Origin: an uncultured Bacilli bacterium
Lineage (GTDB): Bacteria; Bacillota_I; Bacilli_A; ML615J-28; CAG-698
Length of the DNA: 64,000 nt
Reading direction: 5' to 3'
Assembly (NCBI GenBank): GCA_934096585.1
Contig: CAKOMG010000006.1
Location: 62,001-126,000, forward strand
Below, in pieces: positions 18,880 through 27,408 of the stretch (the stretch's first letter is position 1; the number at the start of each line of letters is the position of its first letter). The notes under the pieces were generated by a model. It was given only the letters and a program-made list of their open reading frames with translations, was not told the DNA's origin and ran no database searches. Position numbers and translations under genes: made by a program.

Positions 18880-19731
18880 TTAATTCATCCTTTCATGCAT
18901 AGTCTTAACTAATACAAATGGAGTAAAGATTATTCTTTTCAAGTGAATATATAAGCTTTCTAAGCTAAATTCATGAAATGGTAATGTTATTAAATACGTA
19001 ATAATGTAATATATAAAAAGAAAGGTTAAAATATTTATTAATACATTATTTTTTTTAACAACTATTCTGGTAAATGATTTACTTAAAAATATTGTTGGGA
19101 TTATTAACGCTACTATTAACATTTCATATTGAAGTTCTTTTTCTGTAACAATTAGAGTTATTCCTGTAAATAATATAAGTAATATAAAGCTTAATATTAA
19201 TAAATATATGTTACCATGTTTAAATGGTTTTGTTTTTTGATTAACAGGTAAGGTTTTTGTAAGATGAAATAATTCCTCTCTTAAATCTTTTTCCATCACT
19301 TGTTCATCAAATTCATTATCTAACGCATCACTTAAAATTTCTTTATCTTTAAAATCATATTTATTATAAAATTCTTTAATGCTAGATATGTTATATAGAG
19401 ATTTTTTTTCTAAAAGATGATAACATACATCATTTAACTCATCACTTGTATAAGTATATGTGCTTTGAAAAAAAGCATTTTGATCATATTCTTTTTCTAA
19501 GCTTAGTGATGCATACATTTTAAAATATTCGTAATATAAATTATTAGGATATTTTTTGCTTATATCTAATATTTTATAAAAATCATTATTATTGATGTAT
19601 ACATTAATATTAAAATAATCTTCTTGTATTTCATCTTTAAACATATCTATATGCATATTATGATTACAATTTATGCATATTTCTTCATTATTAATTTGTC
19701 CACAATATGGACATACATACTTTTCTTTCAT
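18880..19731 (-). CDS. Zinc-ribbon, multi-pass membrane protein
   Basis: An N-terminal zinc ribbon (CPYCGQ and CINCNH, residues 8-24) is followed by a helical cytosolic region (about 30-165) and four hydrophobic segments (about 172-265). It is the first gene of the seven-gene operon and shares the zinc-ribbon plus membrane plan with the fifth gene, so the two may be diverged paralogues or act in one complex. Function unknown. Confidence 0.65.
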   Translation of the reverse strand: MKEKYVCPYCGQINNEEICINCNHNMHIDMFKDEIQEDYFNINVYINNNDFYKILDISKKYPNNLYYEYFKMYASLSLEKEYDQNAFFQSTYTYTSDELNDVCYHLLEKKSLYNISSIKEFYNKYDFKDKEILSDALDNEFDEQVMEKDLREELFHLTKTLPVNQKTKPFKHGNIYLLILSFILLILFTGITLIVTEKELQYEMLIVALIIPTIFLSKSFTRIVVKKNNVLINILTFLFIYYIITYLITLPFHEFSLESLYIHLKRIIFTPFVLVKTMHERMN

Positions 19732-19749
19732 AAATTACACCTTTTATAT

Positions 19750-19778
19750 ATTATAACAATTTTTTTCTTAAAATTAAA
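19750..19778 (-). promoter_or_regulatory. Candidate promoter of the 13.3-19.7 kb operon
   Basis: TATAAT on the minus strand (19755-19750) with TGT before it (extended -10) and a weak TTTAAT -35 after a 17-base spacer, about 20 bases before the ATG at 19731. Confidence 0.45.
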
Positions 19779-19782
19779 GTAA

Positions 19783-19819
19783 AAAAAACTATTTAGAAAA
19801 AAATCTAAATAGTTTTTTT
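19783..19819 (-). terminator. Terminator downstream of fba
   Basis: Long inverted arms (AAAACTATTTAGA and TCTAAATAGTTTT) around an A-loop, directly after the fba stop; A- and T-runs on both sides could make it bidirectional. Confidence 0.7.
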
Positions 19820-19823
19820 AAGT

Positions 19824-20675
19824 TTAAGCTCTATTTGCAGAACCAAATACTTCAATTTTAGCTTTAACAGCTGCTGCAATTGCAAGTGAAGCTGGTCCAA
19901 TAAATTTACGTGGATCATATACTTCTGGCTTTGCAGCTAAAACTTTTTGAATTTCCTTATGGAATGCAATTTGACATTCAGTATTTACATTAATTTTGCA
20001 AGTACCACAGGCAATTGCTCTTCTAATTTTTTCATCTGGAATACCTGTTCCACCATGTAATACAAGTGGTTTATTTGTAGCTTCTTTAATAGCTTCCATT
20101 TCTGTGAATCCTAAAACTGGTTCTCCATGATATGGTCCATGAACTGATCCTAATGCGGGAGCTAAGCAATCAACTTCTGCTTCTTTTACTAAACGAACAC
20201 ATTCATCTTTATCAGCGTATTTAATTCCACCAATAACTCCGTCTTCTTGACCACCAACAGTTCCTACTTCTGCTTCAACACTTACGCCTCTTGCATGTGC
20301 ATATTCAACTACTTGTTTTGTCATAGCGATATTTTCATCAATTGGATGATGAGAGCCATCAATCATAACTGAAGTAAATCCAGCATCAATTGCTTTTTTA
20401 CAACTTTCAAATGATGAACCATGATCAAGATGAACTGCAACAGGTACTGTAATTCCTAAATCTTGAATCATTCCTTTAACCATACCGCATACAGTATTAA
20501 ATCCACCCATATATTTTCCAGCACCTTCACTAACGCCTAAAATTACTGGTGAATTCATTTCTTGAGCTGTTAATAAAATTTGTTTAGTCCATTCAAGGTT
20601 ATTAATATTGAATTGACCAACAGCATATTTACCTTCTTTTGCTTTATTAAGCATTTCGACCATATTAACTAACAT
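19824..20675 (-). CDS. fba: Class II fructose-1,6-bisphosphate aldolase
   Basis: Cleaves fructose 1,6-bisphosphate to dihydroxyacetone phosphate and glyceraldehyde 3-phosphate with a divalent metal (zinc). The motifs HLDHGSS (metal and catalytic residues), EAEVGTVGG, GSVHGPYHG and LHGGTGIPDE are all present in order; 283 residues is normal for the short class II group. AGGAGG precedes the ATG. It follows degV and a small membrane-protein gene in the same direction. Codon use is more even (higher GC) than in neighbours, as expected for a highly expressed enzyme. Confidence 0.95.
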   Translation of the reverse strand: MLVNMVEMLNKAKEGKYAVGQFNINNLEWTKQILLTAQEMNSPVILGVSEGAGKYMGGFNTVCGMVKGMIQDLGITVPVAVHLDHGSSFESCKKAIDAGFTSVMIDGSHHPIDENIAMTKQVVEYAHARGVSVEAEVGTVGGQEDGVIGGIKYADKDECVRLVKEAEVDCLAPALGSVHGPYHGEPVLGFTEMEAIKEATNKPLVLHGGTGIPDEKIRRAIACGTCKINVNTECQIAFHKEIQKVLAAKPEVYDPRKFIGPASLAIAAAVKAKIEVFGSANRA

Positions 20676-20699
20676 ATATCTTTCCTCCTGTGTTAATAC

Positions 20700-20975
20700 C
20701 TATTTTTTACTTTTATATTTTGCTAAAAGTTCTTCATCGGATTTTTTTTCAATTTTACTGTCTTTTTTTTCAAATTGATTGCCCATAATCATTGTTACAA
20801 TTAATATGATTAGTGCCACACCAACAAAAACAAACCCTAAAATAACAAATATTTTAGCCCAGTTATGAGCTTCTCTAGTAAAACTTTCAATTAGTTTTAC
20901 TAAAAAGCAAACTAATCCTAAGCCAGCAACAATAATTGATGCTATAGTACATTTTTTAATTGTTTGTTCTTTCAT
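20700..20975 (-). CDS. Small two-helix membrane protein
   Basis: Ninety-one residues with two hydrophobic segments (about 10-30 and 42-65) and a charged, lysine-rich C-terminal tail. No family recognised. It lies between degV (9-base gap) and fba (24-base gap), AGGAGG-like sequence before the ATG, so it is probably translated as part of that operon. Confidence 0.6.
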   Translation of the reverse strand: MKEQTIKKCTIASIIVAGLGLVCFLVKLIESFTREAHNWAKIFVILGFVFVGVALIILIVTMIMGNQFEKKDSKIEKKSDEELLAKYKSKK

Positions 20976-20983
20976 AAGTCCTC

Positions 20984-21856
20984 CTACTTTTTTTCCAAAA
21001 TATAATAACCAAAGCCTAATATTCCACAGCCAATATGAGCGCCTACTGCAGGAGTAATCATATGTATATCAATTGTTGCTTCACATGAAATCATATTCTT
21101 AAATGTTTCTTTCAGTTTCTTTGCATCTTCTTCTCTACATGTATGGAATATCATAATATATAACTTTTTGGCTTGTTCAGTTTCTTTGATGAATAGTTGT
21201 TTGATTCTTTCTATTGCTTTGTTTAAAGTTTTGATTTTTTCAAAAGTATCAATTCTTCCATCTTTAGTCATTTCTAACACCGGTTTAATTCTTAATAAAC
21301 CTGCAAAAAATCCTTTTGCACTACTTAGTCTTCCGTTTTTAACTAAGAAGCGCAAATCATCAACAACAAAATAAGCGTGTGAATCTTTGATTAACTCATT
21401 ACTTCTTGCAATGATTTGATCCACACTACAACCTTGATCAGCCATTTCTTTTGCTACAACTGCTAAGTATCCTTGCATAAATGCAGCTGTTTTCGTGTCA
21501 ACAACATGAATTTTTATTTTGCTTTCATAATCTTTTTTTAAATTTTCAACCATTGATCCGATTGAACTTAATTTAAAAGAAATTGAATACATAATAACAT
21601 CTGTGTATCCTTCTTGGACTAGTCGATCAAGAAGTTCCATTGCTTCGCCCACTGTTGGAGCTGAAGTTGAAGGTATTATTCCAGATTTTAACTTTTCTTG
21701 TACCATTTCATAAAACTCATCAGCTTTAATCTCAATTCCATCAATATAATGGTCTTCCCCAAAATTAATTACAGACCTTAAAACAGGTATATGAGTATCT
21801 TTTCCTAAATAATCAAGTCCAGCATTTACATCTGAAATAATTGCTATCTTATCCAT
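20984..21856 (-). CDS. DegV-family fatty-acid-binding protein
   Basis: DegV/FakB proteins bind a fatty acid and present it to the FakA kinase for phosphorylation and entry into phospholipid synthesis. The IPSTSAPT motif near residue 60, conserved DLRFLVKNGRLS near 165 and KPVLEM support the family; 290 residues is normal. No fakA is in the window. With ohyA it points to use or handling of host fatty acids. GGGGGAG precedes the ATG. Confidence 0.88.
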   Translation of the reverse strand: MDKIAIISDVNAGLDYLGKDTHIPVLRSVINFGEDHYIDGIEIKADEFYEMVQEKLKSGIIPSTSAPTVGEAMELLDRLVQEGYTDVIMYSISFKLSSIGSMVENLKKDYESKIKIHVVDTKTAAFMQGYLAVVAKEMADQGCSVDQIIARSNELIKDSHAYFVVDDLRFLVKNGRLSSAKGFFAGLLRIKPVLEMTKDGRIDTFEKIKTLNKAIERIKQLFIKETEQAKKLYIMIFHTCREEDAKKLKETFKNMISCEATIDIHMITPAVGAHIGCGILGFGYYILEKK

Positions 21857-21877
21857 TCTACTCCCCCTTATATGAAT

Positions 21878-21906
21878 ATTATATCACACTAAAAATTATT
21901 CTTCAA
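21878..21906 (-). promoter_or_regulatory. Promoter of degV-fba operon
   Basis: On the minus strand TTGAAG (21906-21901), 17 bases, TATAAT (21883-21878) with TGA before the -10 box. Confidence 0.65.
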
Positions 21907-21923
21907 GATGTAAATGATTTTTT

Positions 21924-21955
21924 TAAAAAAATTAAGAACCTCTTAAGGTTCTTAA
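21924..21955 (-). terminator. Terminator of pth-mfd-spoVT
   Basis: TTAAGAACC and GGTTCTTAA (21932-21955) form a nine-base stem that includes the spoVT stop, followed on the minus strand by a U-run. Confidence 0.7.
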
Positions 21956-22479
21956 TCTTCTAAATACTTAGAAATAAAGGTTGCTGATGTTTCAGCTAAT
22001 GTTGTTTCGATATCAGTAATTTTATCACTGGCAATAATAATAGATCCGATAACATCGCCATATATAGCAATAGGCTTTAGTATAGCATTACCTCTAATAA
22101 TTAAGTTATCTGTAACTTCTAAATGTTCATCACTTTGAAATATTTGTGTAGTTAAACGATGCATTCTTTCATCTAATCTGATATCTACTTTTTTACCTAT
22201 TATATCTCTTCTAAATGAACCAGCTGCCGCTATTATTCTTTCGGTATCTGTAACTATTATTTCTTTTTTAGAACTTTGATAAATTGCATCCACATATTGA
22301 TTAATAAAACTTTCTATAGTCTCAACTTGTGAGTACTTTCGTAAAGTAATGCCTTCAGGCCCATCAGAACATATTTCTAGAGAATCACCTTCTCTAATCC
22401 TTAAACTTCTTCTAATTTCTTTAGGAATAACAATTCTTCCTAAGTCATCTATTCTTCGAACAACACCTGTTGATTTCAT
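21952..22479 (-). CDS. spoVT: Stage V sporulation protein T-like regulator (AbrB + GAF)
   Basis: SpoVT is a transcription regulator of forespore genes in spore formers, with an N-terminal AbrB swapped-hairpin domain (STGVVRRIDDLGRIVIPKEI) and a C-terminal GAF-like domain, both visible in the 175 residues. ATG at 22479 has GAGGTGAT upstream; the GTG nine bases earlier is unlikely. It lies downstream of pth and mfd, the same neighbourhood as in B. subtilis. Non-sporulating Bacilli also keep AbrB/SpoVT homologues, so sporulation cannot be concluded from this gene alone. Confidence 0.85.
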   Translation of the reverse strand: MKSTGVVRRIDDLGRIVIPKEIRRSLRIREGDSLEICSDGPEGITLRKYSQVETIESFINQYVDAIYQSSKKEIIVTDTERIIAAAGSFRRDIIGKKVDIRLDERMHRLTTQIFQSDEHLEVTDNLIIRGNAILKPIAIYGDVIGSIIIASDKITDIETTLAETSATFISKYLED

Positions 22480-22528
22480 AATTATCACCTCATTTTTTAT
22501 TATTATTGGTAATATTTATGTTTTTATA

Positions 22529-25500
22529 CTAAATTAATTTTTCAAATAGTGTTATTAAAACCTTTATCCATTGTTTTGAGGATGTTTCTCCATTCAAACA
22601 CATTACTATTTTTCTTGAGACATATTCAAATACAAAACGATCACTAATTTGATATGCTTGTTTAAATAAAGTTCCTGCATCTATTTTGGTATTGCTGATA
22701 AATGTAACTTTAACATATGCATCTTTTTCTTCTATTGATTCTACTCCTACTTGATTTGCCAAAGATTCCATATATTGTTTATTGATATATATTTTGATTT
22801 CTTCGGTTAATGGGCCAAATCTATCTATTAATTCTGCTTCAATTTTATGCTTTTCATCCAGACTTTCAATATGTTTGATTTCTTTATGAATATAAATTTT
22901 CACATCATCATCACTTACATACCGATTACTAACATGTTTAGATATATTTATCTTATATGTAGGTTCATTGGTTTCTATTGTTTCCATTCCTTGTTTTTTC
23001 TTCAAAGCTTCACTTAACATTTTCATATATAAATCTAAACCTATAGTATCAATAAAACCAGATTGTTCTTTTCCTAAAATATCTCCTGCACCACGAATAG
23101 CTAGATCTCTAACTGCTATTTTATAACCACTGCCAAGAGTAGTAAATTCTTTAATTGCTTGTAGTCGTTTAGCACTAGTTTCTGTTAAAACTTTATTTTT
23201 TTCAAACATAAAGTACGCATATGATACACGAGAGCTTCTTCCTACACGGCCTCTGATTTGATACATTTGTGCAAGTCCAAGTCGATCAGACATATCAACT
23301 ATCAATGTATTAGTATTAGGTATATCTATTCCTGTTTCAATAATAGTCGTGCACAATAAAACATCATATTCGTGATCAACAAAACTTTGTATGGAGTCTT
23401 CTAATTCATTATGTGACATTTGTCCATGAGCCATAATGATACGTGCATCTGGGACAATTTTTCTTAGTTTTGCATATACTAAATCTAATTCTTCAATTCG
23501 ATTATGCATATAAAAAACTTGACCACCTCGTCCTATTTCTCTATATATTGCTCCACGTATAACAGTGTCATTTTTTTCTAATACATATGTTTGAACAGGA
23601 TATCTATTTTGAGGTGGCGTTTCCATTAAACTTAGTTGTCTAACTCCCATAATAGACATTTGTAAAGTCCTTGGTATTGGTGTAGCAGTTAGTGTTAAAA
23701 CATTAACATTTGTTTTAAGTTTTTTAATTTTTTCTTTATGCGTAACACCAAATCTTTGTTCTTCATCAATTATTAATAAGCCTAAGTCTTTAAATTTAAT
23801 CTTGTCGCTTAATAACGAATGTGTTCCAATAACTATATCTATATCCTTATTTTTAATACCTTCAATTATTTCGTCTTGCTGTTTAGGAGTAATAAGTCTA
23901 TTTAATAATGCTACTTTAATTCCATATGGTTCAAATCTTTGTGTAAATGTTTGGAAATGTTGACGCGTTAAAATAGTAGTAGGTGCTAAATAAGCAACTT
24001 GCTTTCCATTAAGCACTGTTTTCATAGCGATTCTAATGGCCACCTCTGTTTTGCCGTAACCCACATCTCCACATACCAATCTATCAACAATTTTCCCTGC
24101 TTCCATATCTTTTTTAATTTCTGTTATGGATTTTAGTTGATCTGGCGTTGGTTCAAATTCAAAATCATTTTCGAATTGTTCTTGTATATCATCATCAACT
24201 TGATATGTAAATCCTACATTTTTTTCTCTTTCTGCTTGCAAATTGATTAAGTCTTCCGCAATTGATTCAACTTTATCTTGAATTTTTTTCTTTCTCTTTT
24301 CCCATTCTTTAGTACCAATAGAAGAAAGTTTGGGAACACTACCTTCAGTTCCTTGATATTTTTCAATTAGATTAATACGTTCAATAGGAACATATAGATC
24401 CATATTAGCAAACTTAATTGATAAATAATCATTAGTCATACCTTTTAATTCTACAGATTCTAATCCTTTATACTGTCCAATGCCATAGTCATAATGTACA
24501 ACATAATCCCCAGGTTTTAGATCTTCTTTAGAATTTATTGGTGAAGAATTTTGATATACACTTCTATATTTGACCTGCTTTGTTTTGGTTTTTTTAAATA
24601 TTACATCTTCTGTTAATACAGTCAAACCATTAATAAAACCAAAACTAATAAAGTTTTGTTCTTTAATAATATTGATTTGGTTTTCTTTTATGTTCCCATC
24701 TTCGTTATACTTAACATTATTTATATTAAAGGATTCCTTAATTAAATTACATGTCAAATCTTTAGATAGTGCAATTACTATTGTATTTTTTTGTAAACTG
24801 ATATCTTCAATTAAATATTTAATATTATTATTGTAATTAACAATATCTTTAGCATCAAGTGTTAATATTTTGTCTAATTTAATATTATTTAGTGTCTTTT
24901 TAAAATTTGTTAAATATATTTTTTGGTGATCATTCCCTATTAATAAATTAATATCATTTACAAAAGATAAATTTAATTGTGAATATTCACTTTTACTCAT
25001 TACGTATTCATTGATTTCTTCTATTGTTTTTTCGTATGCATCATTTATTTGATTATATTCATCAAAAATGATTGTTGAAGTGGGAAGATAATCAATTAGT
25101 GTATATGTTTTTTTATATATATAATTTATAAACTTATAAAGTCTTTCATTACATTTGTTATTTTTTAAATCTTCAAAATCACTATTGAATATTGTAATAT
25201 CTATATCTTTAGGCAAATCTTTTTTAATATCATTTATAATATTATCGTTATATTCATATATTAATTCATTTAATGGAAAAATCTTAAATTCTTGTGTTCT
25301 TTCTATACTCCTTTGTGTATTAATATCAAACATTTTTATAACTTCAATTTCATTATCAAATAAATCTATTCTAAAAGGAACATTGGAATTGATCGGAAAG
25401 ATATCTATAACCTCTCCACGCACACTAAATTCTCCTGTTTTTTGCGTTGTGGGAGTGCGTGTATATCCAAGAATAATTAATTGTTTAATCAGCTTGTTAA

Positions 25501-25942
25501 CATTTATAATATCTTTTTCTTTGATTTTGATACTATTATCTTTAAATACTTCAATGGGAGGAAGGGATCTTAACGCTGAAGATATATATGTAACAATTAT
25601 TTTTTTCTCATTATTGATAATACTATTAATAGTATATAACCTTTCATATTTAAATTCATTACTTATTGCCAAGGCCTCAACAGCTACAATTTCATCTGTT
25701 ACATAAAAATTGACATGTTCTATTCCAATTAAATCACAAAATGATTCATATGCTGTTGTTGCTTTATATAAATTTTCTGCTACAAAAATAACAGATGAAT
25801 TGCTATTTTCATATTTTAGTAATGTTAATAAAATATTATGATTAAACATCGTATTAGTGATTAAAATATTATTGCTTTTTTTAAAACTTTCAATACATTC
25901 TTTAACATTACTGTTCTCTTTATATAAATCTAATACAGTCAT
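22529..25942 (-). CDS. mfd: Transcription-repair coupling factor
   Basis: Mfd removes RNA polymerase stalled at lesions and recruits UvrA. The order of parts is complete: N-terminal UvrB-like region, the CarD-type RNAP-interacting domain (about 485-555, LKPGDYVVHYDYGIGQYKG), helicase motif I GDVGYGKTEVA, motif II DEEQRFGV, motif III TATPIPRTLQ, motif VI QIRGRVGRS, and the C-terminal TRCF domain. 1137 residues is normal. The ATG directly follows the pth stop (TAAATG). Confidence 0.96.
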   Translation of the reverse strand: MTVLDLYKENSNVKECIESFKKSNNILITNTMFNHNILLTLLKYENSNSSVIFVAENLYKATTAYESFCDLIGIEHVNFYVTDEIVAVEALAISNEFKYERLYTINSIINNEKKIIVTYISSALRSLPPIEVFKDNSIKIKEKDIINVNKLIKQLIILGYTRTPTTQKTGEFSVRGEVIDIFPINSNVPFRIDLFDNEIEVIKMFDINTQRSIERTQEFKIFPLNELIYEYNDNIINDIKKDLPKDIDITIFNSDFEDLKNNKCNERLYKFINYIYKKTYTLIDYLPTSTIIFDEYNQINDAYEKTIEEINEYVMSKSEYSQLNLSFVNDINLLIGNDHQKIYLTNFKKTLNNIKLDKILTLDAKDIVNYNNNIKYLIEDISLQKNTIVIALSKDLTCNLIKESFNINNVKYNEDGNIKENQINIIKEQNFISFGFINGLTVLTEDVIFKKTKTKQVKYRSVYQNSSPINSKEDLKPGDYVVHYDYGIGQYKGLESVELKGMTNDYLSIKFANMDLYVPIERINLIEKYQGTEGSVPKLSSIGTKEWEKRKKKIQDKVESIAEDLINLQAEREKNVGFTYQVDDDIQEQFENDFEFEPTPDQLKSITEIKKDMEAGKIVDRLVCGDVGYGKTEVAIRIAMKTVLNGKQVAYLAPTTILTRQHFQTFTQRFEPYGIKVALLNRLITPKQQDEIIEGIKNKDIDIVIGTHSLLSDKIKFKDLGLLIIDEEQRFGVTHKEKIKKLKTNVNVLTLTATPIPRTLQMSIMGVRQLSLMETPPQNRYPVQTYVLEKNDTVIRGAIYREIGRGGQVFYMHNRIEELDLVYAKLRKIVPDARIIMAHGQMSHNELEDSIQSFVDHEYDVLLCTTIIETGIDIPNTNTLIVDMSDRLGLAQMYQIRGRVGRSSRVSYAYFMFEKNKVLTETSAKRLQAIKEFTTLGSGYKIAVRDLAIRGAGDILGKEQSGFIDTIGLDLYMKMLSEALKKKQGMETIETNEPTYKINISKHVSNRYVSDDDVKIYIHKEIKHIESLDEKHKIEAELIDRFGPLTEEIKIYINKQYMESLANQVGVESIEEKDAYVKVTFISNTKIDAGTLFKQAYQISDRFVFEYVSRKIVMCLNGETSSKQWIKVLITLFEKLI

Positions 25943-26500
25943 TTAATTATACCTACTCATCACTTGTTCAAATGGCATCTTTATAAAATCTGTAATAATG
26001 TCTAAACTATTTTCAAATGCTATATCCATTAATTTTTTTTCTTCTTTTGTAAAATTTCCTATAACATAATCTACTGTCTTATCGCTAGCTACTTTATCAA
26101 TTCCTATACGAACTCTTTTAATGTTTTGTGTCCCTAGTAAATTCATAATACTTTGTATTCCTTTATGACCTCCACTAGATCCGTTTGGTCTAATTCTAAT
26201 TTGTCCCGTTGCTAGATCTAAATCATCATATATAACTAATATATCTTCATCTTTTATTTTATAAAAGTTTTTGACTAGCATTACAGCTTCTCCACTTAAA
26301 TTCATATATGTCTGTGGTTTAATGATTATTATTTTTTCTTGTGCTATCTCTGTTGATACTATTTCGCATTTTTTAGCTTTATCCAATTTAAATGTTTCAT
26401 TCAACTTTTCCACTGCTTTATCAACAAACATAAAACCAGTATTATGTCTGGTATTTTTATAGTCTTTTCCAGGATTTCCCAATCCTACAATTAATTTCAT
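25943..26500 (-). CDS. pth: Peptidyl-tRNA hydrolase
   Basis: Releases peptides from peptidyl-tRNA that drops off the ribosome. The signature VGLGNPGKDYKNTRHNTGF contains the catalytic His19; PQTYMNLSG and YDDLDL with the conserved Asp follow, then GSSGGHKGI. 185 residues is typical. It forms the usual pth-mfd pair. Confidence 0.96.
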   Translation of the reverse strand: MKLIVGLGNPGKDYKNTRHNTGFMFVDKAVEKLNETFKLDKAKKCEIVSTEIAQEKIIIIKPQTYMNLSGEAVMLVKNFYKIKDEDILVIYDDLDLATGQIRIRPNGSSGGHKGIQSIMNLLGTQNIKRVRIGIDKVASDKTVDYVIGNFTKEEKKLMDIAFENSLDIITDFIKMPFEQVMSRYN

Positions 26501-26562
26501 TTTATACTCCTCACTGTAAAAAATCTTTTTTAATTATAAATAACTAAAAAAGATATATATAT

Positions 26563-27399
26563 TTATTTTGTATATTGCATTTTATAACATTCAAGTACAT
26601 TTTCTAATAAACATGCAATAGTCATAGGTCCAACACCACCTGGTACAGGCGTTATTCTACTAGTTTTTGGTGCCACTTGCAAATAATCAACATCTCCCAC
26701 TATTGTTCCTAAAACTCTATTTATACCAACATCAATTACAATAGCATTTTCTTTTACCATATCTTCAGTTATCATTTTTGGTTTTCCAACCGCAGAAACA
26801 ATAATATCCGATTGTAAACATAATTCTTTCAAATTTTTCGTTTTAGAATGAGCCATAATTACAGTTGCGTTTCTTTGTAACAATAGCATTGCAATAGGTT
26901 TACCTACTAACATACTTCTACCAATTACTATCGCATTTTTACCTTCAATGTCAACACAATATTCATTTAATAATCTCATTATTCCTTTTGGTGTTGCGGG
27001 GATAATTCCTTTTTCATTTAACATTAATCTTCCTTGATTTAAAGCATGTAACCCATCGACATCTTTTTTAGGATCTATAGCTTCCACAACATCTAATGTA
27101 TTCATATGTTTTGGAAGAGGCATTTGGACCAAAATTCCATTAATTGTTTTGTCCATATTTGCTTCTTTTATATGTGTAATTAATTCTTTTTGTGGGGTGT
27201 TTTCATCTAATACTAATGTTTTTGCTTCAATTCCTGTTGCTTTACAAGCTTTTTCTTTACTTGATACATATATTTGACTAGCTTGGTCATTTCCAACTAA
27301 TATAACTAATAAACAAGGCTTAATAGGTAATTTTTTTACCTCTTCTTTGACTTGTTCTTTTACTTTTTTGCTTATTGCTTTACCATCAATTATATTCAT
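26563..27399 (-). CDS. folD: Methylenetetrahydrofolate dehydrogenase/cyclohydrolase
   Basis: FolD interconverts 5,10-methylene-, methenyl- and 10-formyl-tetrahydrofolate with NADP. Motifs VQMPLP (substrate site), GRSMLVGKP (nucleotide site) and PGGVGPMT are present in 278 residues. AGGAGG lies before the ATG. It follows fhs by nine bases; together they supply one-carbon units for purines, formyl-Met-tRNA and the MnmEG reaction. Confidence 0.95.
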   Translation of the reverse strand: MNIIDGKAISKKVKEQVKEEVKKLPIKPCLLVILVGNDQASQIYVSSKEKACKATGIEAKTLVLDENTPQKELITHIKEANMDKTINGILVQMPLPKHMNTLDVVEAIDPKKDVDGLHALNQGRLMLNEKGIIPATPKGIMRLLNEYCVDIEGKNAIVIGRSMLVGKPIAMLLLQRNATVIMAHSKTKNLKELCLQSDIIVSAVGKPKMITEDMVKENAIVIDVGINRVLGTIVGDVDYLQVAPKTSRITPVPGGVGPMTIACLLENVLECYKMQYTK

Positions 27400-27408
27400 T
27401 TTTTCCTC

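Noticed and set aside
25155..25706. Plus-strand ORF of 183 codons
   Set aside because: It is the complement of mfd, which has full motif support on the other strand; same for the other long plus-strand ORFs over minus-strand genes.
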